Positions 1 through 5,396 of a stretch of 6,114 nt of DNA are shown here, one piece after another. The stretch spans positions 1 to 6,114 of the forward strand of contig CAKQTF010000067.1 of NCBI GenBank assembly GCA_934276695.1. Direction: 5' to 3'. The position numbers and the translations under genes were made by a program. A model generated the notes under the pieces. It had not been told where the DNA came from. It made no database searches and saw only the letters and a program-made list of their open reading frames with translations. The stretch is from an uncultured Spirochaetales bacterium (GTDB taxonomy: Bacteria > Spirochaetota > Spirochaetia > Sphaerochaetales > Sphaerochaetaceae). How positions within the stretch are numbered: the stretch's first letter is position 1; each line of letters starts with the position of its first letter.

Positions 1-2
1 AT

Positions 3-623
3 ATAGAAGGCTTCGATATAGCACAGCTTTCAGGGAAGTACACAGTGGCATCGCTTATCGTATTCAGGGATGGCAATTCATCCAATAAGGAATACCGCCA
101 TTTCTCAATGAAGACGCTAGATGGGAGGATTGATGACTTCCAGTCAATGAGGGAAGCTGTCTATAGACGCTATTCAAGGCTGTCAAGGGAAGGGAAGGAG
201 CTTCCTGACCTGCTGATGGTCGATGGAGGAAAGGGTCAGGTGAGTGCAGCGCTTGATGCTCTTGCTGCTCTTGGACTGAGCTTCCCTGTCGTAGGGCTTG
301 CGAAGAAGGAGGAGGAGATAGTGTTCCCTGATAGGCCTTCTCTTCTGCTTCCGCATTCCGATCCCGGGCTCAGGGTCCTGATTGCAGTCAGGGATGAATG
401 CCATAGGTTTGCAACATCATTCAACCAGAGAATGCGCAGCAAGGAAGCATCTTTCTCATTGCTTGAATCAATAGAAGGGATAGGAAAGGAACGCAGCCGG
501 AGGATAATGGAGAGATATGGCAGCATAGAGGCCATTCTAGATCTCAGTGCCGAAGAGCTTGCAAAAGGTGCTTCAATCCCTCTTCCTGTCGCAGAGCGCG
601 TGCTTCATAAGCTCAGCTTCTAG
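3..623 (+). CDS. uvrC: UvrABC excinuclease subunit C, C-terminal part (5' end outside window)
   Basis: This is the C-terminal third of UvrC, the subunit that makes the dual incisions around UvrB-bound DNA lesions in nucleotide excision repair. The frame is open from the window edge: codons from position 3 read IEGFDIAQLSGKYTVASLIV, so the GTG at 45 is an internal valine and not a start. Visible are the RNase H-like nuclease core, with the FDI aspartate at the left edge, the Asp of LLMVDGGKGQ (about 180-250) and the His of DECHRFATSFNQRMR (about 395-435). These match the family's catalytic acidic residues and histidine. A C-terminal helix-hairpin-helix DNA-binding region follows (LLESIEGIGKERSRRIMERY, about 460-520). 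The GIY-YIG and UvrB-binding regions lie to the left, outside the window. The gene ends in TAG and converges on holA with a 4-bp overlap. No terminator is visible before it runs antisense into holA. Confidence 0.96.
   Translation: MEGFDIAQLSGKYTVASLIVFRDGNSSNKEYRHFSMKTLDGRIDDFQSMREAVYRRYSRLSREGKELPDLLMVDGGKGQVSAALDALAALGLSFPVVGLAKKEEEIVFPDRPSLLLPHSDPGLRVLIAVRDECHRFATSFNQRMRSKEASFSLLESIEGIGKERSRRIMERYGSIEAILDLSAEELAKGASIPLPVAERVLHKLSF
620..623. other. Shared palindromic stop codon (CTAG) of convergent uvrC and holA
   Basis: The four bases CTAG read TAG on both strands. Positions 621-623 stop uvrC on the plus strand and 622-620 stop holA on the minus strand. There is no intergenic space, so any terminator for either gene must lie inside the other gene. 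Confidence 0.95.
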
Positions 624-1684
624 AATGCGGCTGAGTGCTCTGGAGGCAGCAGGCTGATTCCTGAGTCTGATGCCCTGAACTCGATTATTGAGTATATGAT
701 CTCTTCAAGCATCAGCTTTGTGATATCTGTGCCTGCAGCCTTGATCTCGCTATCCATCTTTCCGAGATACAGCACGATTCTCTCTGCATCCTGAAGGCTG
801 TAGTTCTTCATTGCAGATGAGAACACAGGGGCTTCCTTGAACATCACGCCCTTTGCCGGTCTCTTAGGTGCATATGTTGGAAAGTATTCTGCTTCCTTGA
901 ATATCTGGCTCTCTGATAATCCTCTCTCCTTCAGGGCCAGGCATGATTCAAGCCTTCTGAACTGATTCTGAAGCACGGTGAATGCTGGTATTATCTCTCT
1001 TGCATCCTGAAGCACTATTGATGAGATGATCAGCATCGCATGCTCAAGGTCCCTCTCTGCCACAGCCCTGAAGAGTGTGTATCCATTCTCTCCTTTTGTC
1101 CTTGATGCATATGTCTCGATCACATCCTCGTCTATTACATTCCCTGTCTTCTGCAGATGGAGGAAGAGTGCGATTGATGACATCAGGTTCTTCATCTCGA
1201 GGGTATTGTTATCCACAGATGAGAGAATCTCATCTATAGCTGGCTTTGTTATTGTGAACCCTTCCTTTCTTGCATAGGAGCGGATCCAGTTTATCTTATC
1301 GCTTTCCCGGAGTTCCCAGTAGACTTTCGTGTTATCCTTTCCTGCAAGCTCTGCTATGGCTTTCGGGATTGAGGAGGATGACGGGTCTGATGAGACTATT
1401 ATTATCTCTGCATCATCCTGCGGGGCCTTTGCGTATTCAGTAAGCGCTTTGGATATCCCATCTGTCTTTGATGCATTCTCGAATGCCTTTATTACTATGA
1501 AGCGGAATGAGGAGAACAGGGAATTCTGCGAAAGAGCCTGGTACACAGCATCCTCGCTATCATCTCCTGTGAAGAATGTATAGAGCTCAGCATCAGGATG
1601 GATTGCCAGTATGCGGCTCTTTTCCTTCTCTATGAATTCCTTCTTCTCTCCTTCTTCCGGTCCTAAAAGCAGATAAACAGACAT
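620..1684 (-). CDS. holA: DNA polymerase III delta subunit (clamp loader)
   Basis: This 354-residue protein has the length and layout of the delta subunit, which opens the beta sliding clamp within the clamp loader. The N-terminus MSVYLLLGPEEGEKKEFIEK has the family's first strand and a loop resembling a P-loop but without a real Walker A, as expected because delta does not hydrolyse ATP. NSLFSSFRFIVI (about residues 54-65) matches the delta segment whose Leu-Phe pair (here L56-F57) wedges into beta. The middle part (about 130-200) fits the helical lid, and the C-terminal part from about 205 fits the helical collar domain. The protein is diverged, so the call rests on overall pattern, length and the clamp-wedge motif. 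The ATG overlaps the upstream lexA stop by one base (TAATG). It has its own Shine-Dalgarno AAGGAG at 1691-1696 with 6-nt spacing. It is the last gene of the hprK operon. Its TAG overlaps the uvrC stop. Confidence 0.88.
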   Translation of the reverse strand: MSVYLLLGPEEGEKKEFIEKEKSRILAIHPDAELYTFFTGDDSEDAVYQALSQNSLFSSFRFIVIKAFENASKTDGISKALTEYAKAPQDDAEIIIVSSDPSSSSIPKAIAELAGKDNTKVYWELRESDKINWIRSYARKEGFTITKPAIDEILSSVDNNTLEMKNLMSSIALFLHLQKTGNVIDEDVIETYASRTKGENGYTLFRAVAERDLEHAMLIISSIVLQDAREIIPAFTVLQNQFRRLESCLALKERGLSESQIFKEAEYFPTYAPKRPAKGVMFKEAPVFSSAMKNYSLQDAERIVLYLGKMDSEIKAAGTDITKLMLEEIIYSIIEFRASDSGISLLPPEHSAAF

Positions 1685-2295
1685 TAATAACTCCTTAAGA
1701 TCATGATCAGCCTTCCATAGAACGAGAATGCAGGTGCCTTTATTATACCCATGCTGTCATTCTCAGGCCAGAGCTCTGTGAAGAATGGTGTCCTCCTGAA
1801 TCTTCTCAGCTCCATCAGTGCATTGTCCTCCGCAGCTTTCGGCTCTGCCAGCACAATGTCATTGTCCTTCAGCTCTGATGTGTTCCTGTCTAGGACTGCG
1901 ATATCGCCAGGCAGTATTCCTGCATTCTTCATCGACAGGCTCTGAACCCTTATTGCGAATAGGTCACGCCCTGCCACTGCTGCCTTCTCAATATATACTG
2001 ATTCCTCAGCCGCGCCGGTTATTGAAGCAGCTGTTATCATATCAGAGTAGAAGGGGATTCTTGCATTCTCCATCCGCTCTCTTTTCCCAGGATTCAGCCT
2101 CATGGCTCTGTGCCCGCGTTTTTCCTTCTCTATGAAGCCTTTTCTTGCCAGCGCATCAACAGCATCCCATGCAGCCTTATCTGAATAGGAGAATCTGGAT
2201 GAGATCTCTGAGAGTGTCGGCATTATGCCTCTCTCTTCATAGTTCTGCTCGATGAATGACAGCAGTGCCTTCTGCTTGTCAGTGAGATCCTTCAT
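1684..2295 (-). CDS. lexA: LexA-like repressor with altered self-cleavage residues
   Basis: The 203-residue protein has LexA architecture. An N-terminal winged helix (about residues 1-66; MKDLTDKQKALLSFI, then IMPTLSEISSRFSYSDKAAW and ALARKGFIEKEKRG) is followed by a linker and a C-terminal S24-type domain (FAIRVQSLSMKNAGILPGD, IVLAE, ending near LWPEND). Classical LexA represses DNA-damage genes and cleaves itself when RecA is activated. The catalytic serine is present (S121 in LSMKNAGI). Aligned by eye to E. coli LexA, the Ala-Gly cleavage bond falls on Ala90-Ser91 (ITAASITGAAEE) and the catalytic lysine falls in ELRRFR, where there is Arg (about R164). Self-cleavage may therefore be weak or lost. 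The ATG overlaps the HPr stop by one base (TGATG), with a GAGGAG Shine-Dalgarno at about 2301-2306. It lies between HPr and holA in one operon. I saw no convincing LexA box. Another S24-fold transcriptional regulator is the alternative. Confidence 0.78.
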   Translation of the reverse strand: MKDLTDKQKALLSFIEQNYEERGIMPTLSEISSRFSYSDKAAWDAVDALARKGFIEKEKRGHRAMRLNPGKRERMENARIPFYSDMITAASITGAAEESVYIEKAAVAGRDLFAIRVQSLSMKNAGILPGDIAVLDRNTSELKDNDIVLAEPKAAEDNALMELRRFRRTPFFTELWPENDSMGIIKAPAFSFYGRLIMILRSY

Positions 2296-2561
2296 CAGCT
2301 CTCCTCGAACTGATTGTCGAAGAGCTTCTCGATAGCAGCCATGGCTTCCTGCTCATCATCCCCGTCAATCTGGAACAGCAGCCTTGTCTTATATGTTGCA
2401 CCGAGCGTTATTATCCCCATTATCGATTTTGCATTTATCTTCATCGTATCCTTGATTATGAATACTGACGATCTGAATGATGATGCAGTCTTAGCCAGGA
2501 CTGAAGCAGGCCTTGCGTGGATCCCTGCTCTTCCTTTTACCTCAAGCTCTATTTCAATCAT
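2295..2561 (-). CDS. ptsH: HPr family phosphocarrier protein
   Basis: This 88-residue protein is a full-length HPr, the small cytoplasmic phosphocarrier of the phosphotransferase system. The active-site motif GRAGIHARPAS contains His15, which enzyme I phosphorylates. The regulatory site INAKSIMGIITLGA contains Ser46, the target of HPr kinase/phosphorylase. Both sit at the standard positions, so the protein should be able to take both phosphorylations. The gene lies directly after hprK, whose TGA overlaps its ATG by one base (TGATG). A strong Shine-Dalgarno AAGGAGGAAG at 2566-2575 is buried in the last codons of hprK. No enzyme I or sugar-specific EII gene is in the window, so whether it serves sugar transport or only regulation cannot be told here. 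The symbol could equally be npr/ptsO if it belongs to a nitrogen-type branch. Confidence 0.95.
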   Translation of the reverse strand: MIEIELEVKGRAGIHARPASVLAKTASSFRSSVFIIKDTMKINAKSIMGIITLGATYKTRLLFQIDGDDEQEAMAAIEKLFDNQFEES

Positions 2562-3538
2562 CAGACTTCCTCCTTATCAAAATACAGATTCTCTGCTTCC
2601 TCGCTTTCAAGCCAGCGCATGACGGAATTGCTGAAATTCTGGGATGAATGGAATCCTAGCTTCTTCAGCCTCTCATTCCTTGCAGCTGTCTCAATGAGAA
2701 TAGGTATATTCCGCCCAGGCCTTACAGGGATCACTACCTTCGGGACTGTTATCCCAAGATAGGAGGCTGTCAGTGAATCCCCGATTCTGTCATATTCCTT
2801 TCCGTTCACCCAGTCCTCAAGCTCGACAGCAAGCTGGATCTGCTTCTTGTCCCTGATTGCTCCTACCCCGAAGAGGGCTGTTATATCTATGATGCCAAGT
2901 CCTCTTATCTCCATGTGATGGGCAATCAGCGGATTCTCTCCCGATCCTACAAGATAGCTGTCTGAGATTGCTCTGAGCTTTACAGTATCATCTGAGATCA
3001 GCCTGTGCCCACGCTCAATGAGCTCAAGCGCAGTCTCGCTCTTTCCGACTCCGCTGCTCCCTGTGATAAGCACGCCGATTCCGAATACCTCAATAAGAAC
3101 GCCATGTATTGTCTCTGTCTTGGCGAATACCTCATCGAGAAGCGAGTATGCACGCCTTGATAGATCTGAGGAGTCGAGCGGGGTAGTGAGGAGTGTTATG
3201 GCATTCTTCTCTGCCAGCTCCTTTATGTGGTCTGAAGGCATGTAGTTGTCAACGAATATCGCACATGGGATCTGGTATTCGAAGTATTTCTCTATTGTTG
3301 AGTAATCATTCCTCTTCTCGAATTCATCGATATAGCTTTCCTCAGATAATCCGAATACCTGTATTGATGAATAGTCGAAGTCAACGAAGTAGCCTGAGAG
3401 GGCAAGCCCCGGGCGTGTGATCTTTGCTATGGAAATCTTTCTGGAGAGTCCTGACCTTCCTGCTACGCATTTAAGCTGCAGATAGTTATGCTCCTTTAGA
3501 TCAAGATCAAGGAGATTGAGCACTGTGAAATCTACCAT
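2561..3538 (-). CDS. hprK: HPr kinase/phosphorylase
   Basis: This 325-residue bifunctional enzyme phosphorylates HPr on Ser46 with ATP or pyrophosphate and removes the phosphate by phosphorolysis. Its target gene is immediately downstream. The N-terminal domain (about 1-130; FTVLNLLDLDLKEHNYLQLK, ITRPGLALSGYF) is typical of the family. The C-terminal kinase domain has the conserved HGVLIEVFGIGVLITG lead-in (His145), Walker A GSSGVGKS (160-167) and the RGHRLISDD stretch. It also has the HprK signature EIRGLGIIDI (210-219) and the PVRPGRN loop (271-277). All landmarks look intact, and the length is normal. The ATG at 3538 fits the family's usual N-terminus. The only purine-rich element, AGGA at 3541-3544, is 2 nt from the ATG, too close for a normal Shine-Dalgarno. 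It is the first gene of the hprK-HPr-lexA-holA unit and is separated from hpf by a terminator. Confidence 0.97.
   Translation of the reverse strand: MVDFTVLNLLDLDLKEHNYLQLKCVAGRSGLSRKISIAKITRPGLALSGYFVDFDYSSIQVFGLSEESYIDEFEKRNDYSTIEKYFEYQIPCAIFVDNYMPSDHIKELAEKNAITLLTTPLDSSDLSRRAYSLLDEVFAKTETIHGVLIEVFGIGVLITGSSGVGKSETALELIERGHRLISDDTVKLRAISDSYLVGSGENPLIAHHMEIRGLGIIDITALFGVGAIRDKKQIQLAVELEDWVNGKEYDRIGDSLTASYLGITVPKVVIPVRPGRNIPILIETAARNERLKKLGFHSSQNFSNSVMRWLESEEAENLYFDKEEV
2566..2575 (-). promoter_or_regulatory. Shine-Dalgarno for HPr inside the end of hprK
   Basis: On the minus strand AAGGAGGAAG lies with its AGGAGG core 7 nt before the HPr ATG. It also encodes the Lys-Glu-Glu codons at the hprK C-terminus. 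With the TGATG overlap it supports coupled but independently strong HPr translation, which makes sense because HPr is normally needed in far larger amounts than its kinase. Confidence 0.8.
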
Positions 3539-3547
3539 GTTCCTAAT

Positions 3548-3553
3548 ATTATA
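3548..3553 (-). promoter_or_regulatory. Possible -10 box (TATAAT) for the hprK operon
   Basis: A perfect TATAAT on the minus strand ends 9 nt before the hprK ATG, downstream of the hpf terminator. If it is a sigma-70 -10 element, transcription would begin 2-3 nt before the ATG and give an essentially leaderless mRNA. I do not see a good -35 hexamer at 16-18 nt. The local AT-richness means the match could be chance. Confidence 0.35.
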
Positions 3554-3594
3554 TTAAATCGATGATAATTTACAGGAAGAATGCCGCCTTATGA

Positions 3595-3632
3595 ATAGAA
3601 AAGGGAAGTGCAGTACGTGCCTGCGCTTCCCT
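3595..3632 (-). terminator. Rho-independent terminator downstream of hpf
   Basis: The arms at 3602-3613 and 3621-3632 form a 12-bp stem with one internal C-A mismatch (minus strand) and a 7-nt loop. On the minus strand the stem is followed at once by TTTTCTATTC. The T-run is on the minus-strand side only, so it ends transcription coming from hpf, whose stop codon lies about 24 nt earlier. It separates the lptB-rpoN-hpf transcript from the hprK unit. Confidence 0.85.
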
Positions 3633-3655
3633 CTCTTACTGCCGCATATCCGGGC

Positions 3656-3952
3656 TTATAGTCCCATTGTCTTCTCTTTTTCCTTCTTTGCGGCGCTCTG
3701 TATCTTATCTGCGATGCTTTCTATTCCTTCCAGGAGCTCATAGGATTCCACGGATACAGCCTTCTCCTTCTTCCATGTGAAGTGAAGGATAGCATCAATA
3801 TGGAATCCTATTCCCTTGCTTTCCTTCTTTGCTGTGATGTCCAGATCCTGAAGGTAGTCCTCTGCAAAGCTGAGCTTTTTCAGCTTCTTATCAAGGAATG
3901 CTCTTTCTTCTTCTGTAACACTGAAACCGATACCTCTGAAATTTACGTTCAT
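3656..3952 (-). CDS. hpf: Ribosome hibernation promoting factor, short form (HPF/RaiA family)
   Basis: The 98-residue protein belongs to the HPF/RaiA (sigma-54 modulation) family, which binds the 30S decoding region and inactivates ribosomes in slow growth. The single beta-alpha-beta-beta-beta-alpha domain is visible. MNVNFRGIGFSVTEEERAFL opens the first strand and helix, followed by LDITAKKESKGIGFHIDAIL and a final helix (LLEGIESIADKIQSAAKKEK) with a lysine-rich tail. There is no C-terminal dimerisation domain, so it is the short type. It lies directly downstream of rpoN, the classical position for this family. A 73-nt gap separates the two, and I see no confident promoter in it. An almost perfect Shine-Dalgarno AGGAGGTGG at 3956-3964, 6 nt before the ATG, fixes the start and predicts strong translation. 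A terminator follows. Confidence 0.9.
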   Translation of the reverse strand: MNVNFRGIGFSVTEEERAFLDKKLKKLSFAEDYLQDLDITAKKESKGIGFHIDAILHFTWKKEKAVSVESYELLEGIESIADKIQSAAKKEKEKTMGL

Positions 3953-4025
3953 AGGCCACCTCCTATTCTAAAGATAACCTGAGAACCAGCGAAAGGCTAA
4001 CTGAAGTATGTGTAGTTTATGTGTG
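3953..4025 (-). other. rpoN-hpf intergenic gap, only a Shine-Dalgarno recognised
   Basis: These 73 nt carry the strong hpf ribosome binding site and otherwise nothing convincing. I looked for a sigma-54 -24/-12 pair and for a terminator hairpin with a T-run after rpoN and found neither. Read-through from rpoN into hpf is the simplest reading. Confidence 0.5.
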
Positions 4026-5396
4026 CTATTTTGCTCTCTCGAATGAGGAGTCTATATTGAGTTCCCCCCTGTATTTTCCGACAGTCCTTCTTGCTACCTT
4101 GATTCCTTCAGAGGCAAGCATGTCTGAGATCTTCTGATCGGAAAGCGCCTTTCCGCTTGAGTTTGACTCTATGATCTGCCTGATCCTTTCCTTTACTGCA
4201 TTCTTTGACATATCGCCATCTGCTGCCTGTACAGATGAGGAGAAGAAGGATCTTATAGGATAGATTCCCCAGTCTGTGTCTATGTACTTCGATGCTGATA
4301 TCCTGGATACTGTTGCCTCATGGACACCTATATCATCAGCCACAGTCTTCATTGTAAGCCCCTTCAGGAACAGCGGGCCATACATGAAGAAGTCCTTCTG
4401 CCTTTCCATAAGTGATGCGCCTGTCCTCTCAAGTGTGCTTGCTCTTATCTCAAGCTGGTTTATCAGGTCTTTTGATTCCTGCAGCTCTGCTTTCAGATAC
4501 CGCTCTGCTTTCTTATCCTCGCTTCTCCGGCTTCCCTTCAGCTCTGCTGCCATCTCCTCATATGATGGATCAATCTCCACAATCGGCACTGCATCCCTGA
4601 GAAGCCTGAGCTTCAGCACTCCATCCTCTTTCTTTATCGATAGCTCTGGCACCACATAGCTCTCATAGTCCGATGAGTACCTGAGACCAGGGAAAGGAGT
4701 GAGCGTCTTCAGCAGCTCATACATGGATTCAACATCCTCTCTGTCTGTCCTGAGGTCTTTTGCTATCTGGTCATAGCGCCCCGACTTAAGATTGTCCATC
4801 TCACTGTAGATAAGCTTTCTGAAAAGCTCAAGCTCGTCTTCCCTTGCTCCGGTCTCCCTTATCTGCAGCATCAGCGCTTCCTTCCAGTCCTTTGCCCCGA
4901 CACCTGTAGGCTCAAGCGACTGGACAGCCTTTATCGCATCACTGAAATATGGTTTTTCAGAACTGCTTAAAAGCTCTTCCGGATGCTCTCCTGTGAACCC
5001 GTTGCGGTCAAGGGCTGATATTATCGTGTCAGCTGCAGAGTAGACTTTCTCCGGAAGATCAAGGAGCCTGAGCTCTGCTGACAGATGATCGTACAGTGTC
5101 TCTTTTGAGGCAGATAGGCGCTCGATTGCGCCTGCATCTTTATCGTTATCATCAGAAGCATACTGGCTGTCAGAATATGACTCCCTTTTATCTGTCCTCC
5201 CCCTATATTCATCAGCAATCCTGTCAAAGGATGTGCTCTTTTCCCTGATGACCAGAGTAGGGTTGCTCTCTGCCTTCTTCTTTATCTTCTCCTGAAGCTC
5301 GTCTGCAGAGAGCGCAAGCGTATCCATTGTCTCCAGAAGCTGCGGAGAGAGCTTCATCTCCTGCCTGAGGGATGTTGTCATTGATAGATCAGCCAA
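4026..5396 (-). CDS. rpoN: RNA polymerase sigma-54 factor (RpoN)
   Basis: Sigma-54 directs RNA polymerase to -24/-12 promoters that need an ATP-driven enhancer-binding activator. Domains in order are region I (RQEMKLSPQLLETMDTLALS, ending ESNPTLVI), an acidic region II linker (DSQYASDDNDKDAG) and the core-binding domain (QSLEPTGVGAKDWKEALMLQ). Then come the DNA-binding part (TMKTVADDIGVHEATVSRIS, KYIDTDWGIYPIRSFFSSSV) and the diagnostic RpoN box ARRTVGKYRGELNI near the C-terminus (about 435-448 of 456). Region I is poorer in glutamine than in many homologues. The start is uncertain. I chose the TTG at 5396 because AAGGGGG at 5403-5409 sits 6 nt before it. A TTG at 5414 (6 residues longer) has GGAAGGG only 3 nt away, and an ATG at 5381 has no Shine-Dalgarno but follows the lptB stop by 7 nt. 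The chosen start overlaps lptB by 8 bp, implying coupling. Confidence 0.96.
   Translation of the reverse strand: MADLSMTTSLRQEMKLSPQLLETMDTLALSADELQEKIKKKAESNPTLVIREKSTSFDRIADEYRGRTDKRESYSDSQYASDDNDKDAGAIERLSASKETLYDHLSAELRLLDLPEKVYSAADTIISALDRNGFTGEHPEELLSSSEKPYFSDAIKAVQSLEPTGVGAKDWKEALMLQIRETGAREDELELFRKLIYSEMDNLKSGRYDQIAKDLRTDREDVESMYELLKTLTPFPGLRYSSDYESYVVPELSIKKEDGVLKLRLLRDAVPIVEIDPSYEEMAAELKGSRRSEDKKAERYLKAELQESKDLINQLEIRASTLERTGASLMERQKDFFMYGPLFLKGLTMKTVADDIGVHEATVSRISASKYIDTDWGIYPIRSFFSSSVQAADGDMSKNAVKERIRQIIESNSSGKALSDQKISDMLASEGIKVARRTVGKYRGELNIDSSFERAK

Noticed and set aside
45..47. GTG as the start of a short 192-residue protein
   Set aside because: The frame is open upstream to the window edge and encodes conserved UvrC sequence including the catalytic FDI, so it is an internal codon.
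1026..1583. Plus-strand open frames of about 83-84 codons opposite holA
   Set aside because: They lie antisense to a well-supported gene, show no recognisable domain, and have low-complexity Ser-rich translations typical of shadow frames.
2305..2320. CGAAC-TGAT-TGTCG just upstream of lexA, resembling a Gram-positive-type LexA box (CGAAC-N4-GTTCG)
   Set aside because: Only one half matches. The symmetric arms are just TCGA, and the bases encode the normal HPr C-terminus. This is not enough to call an operator.
3953..4025. TAGAAT before hpf as a -10 box, with TTCGCT 17 nt upstream
   Set aside because: Transcription would begin inside or after the strong hpf Shine-Dalgarno and destroy it, and the -35 is poor.
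3953..4025. A sigma-54 -24/-12 promoter for hpf, suggested by the adjacent rpoN
   Set aside because: No GG and GC dinucleotides with the required 10-bp spacing and flanking consensus were found.
5021..5227. A 68-codon minus-strand frame inside rpoN
   Set aside because: It is out of frame within the conserved rpoN gene, with no domain and no ribosome binding site noticed. rpoN itself is intact, so no frameshift is implied.
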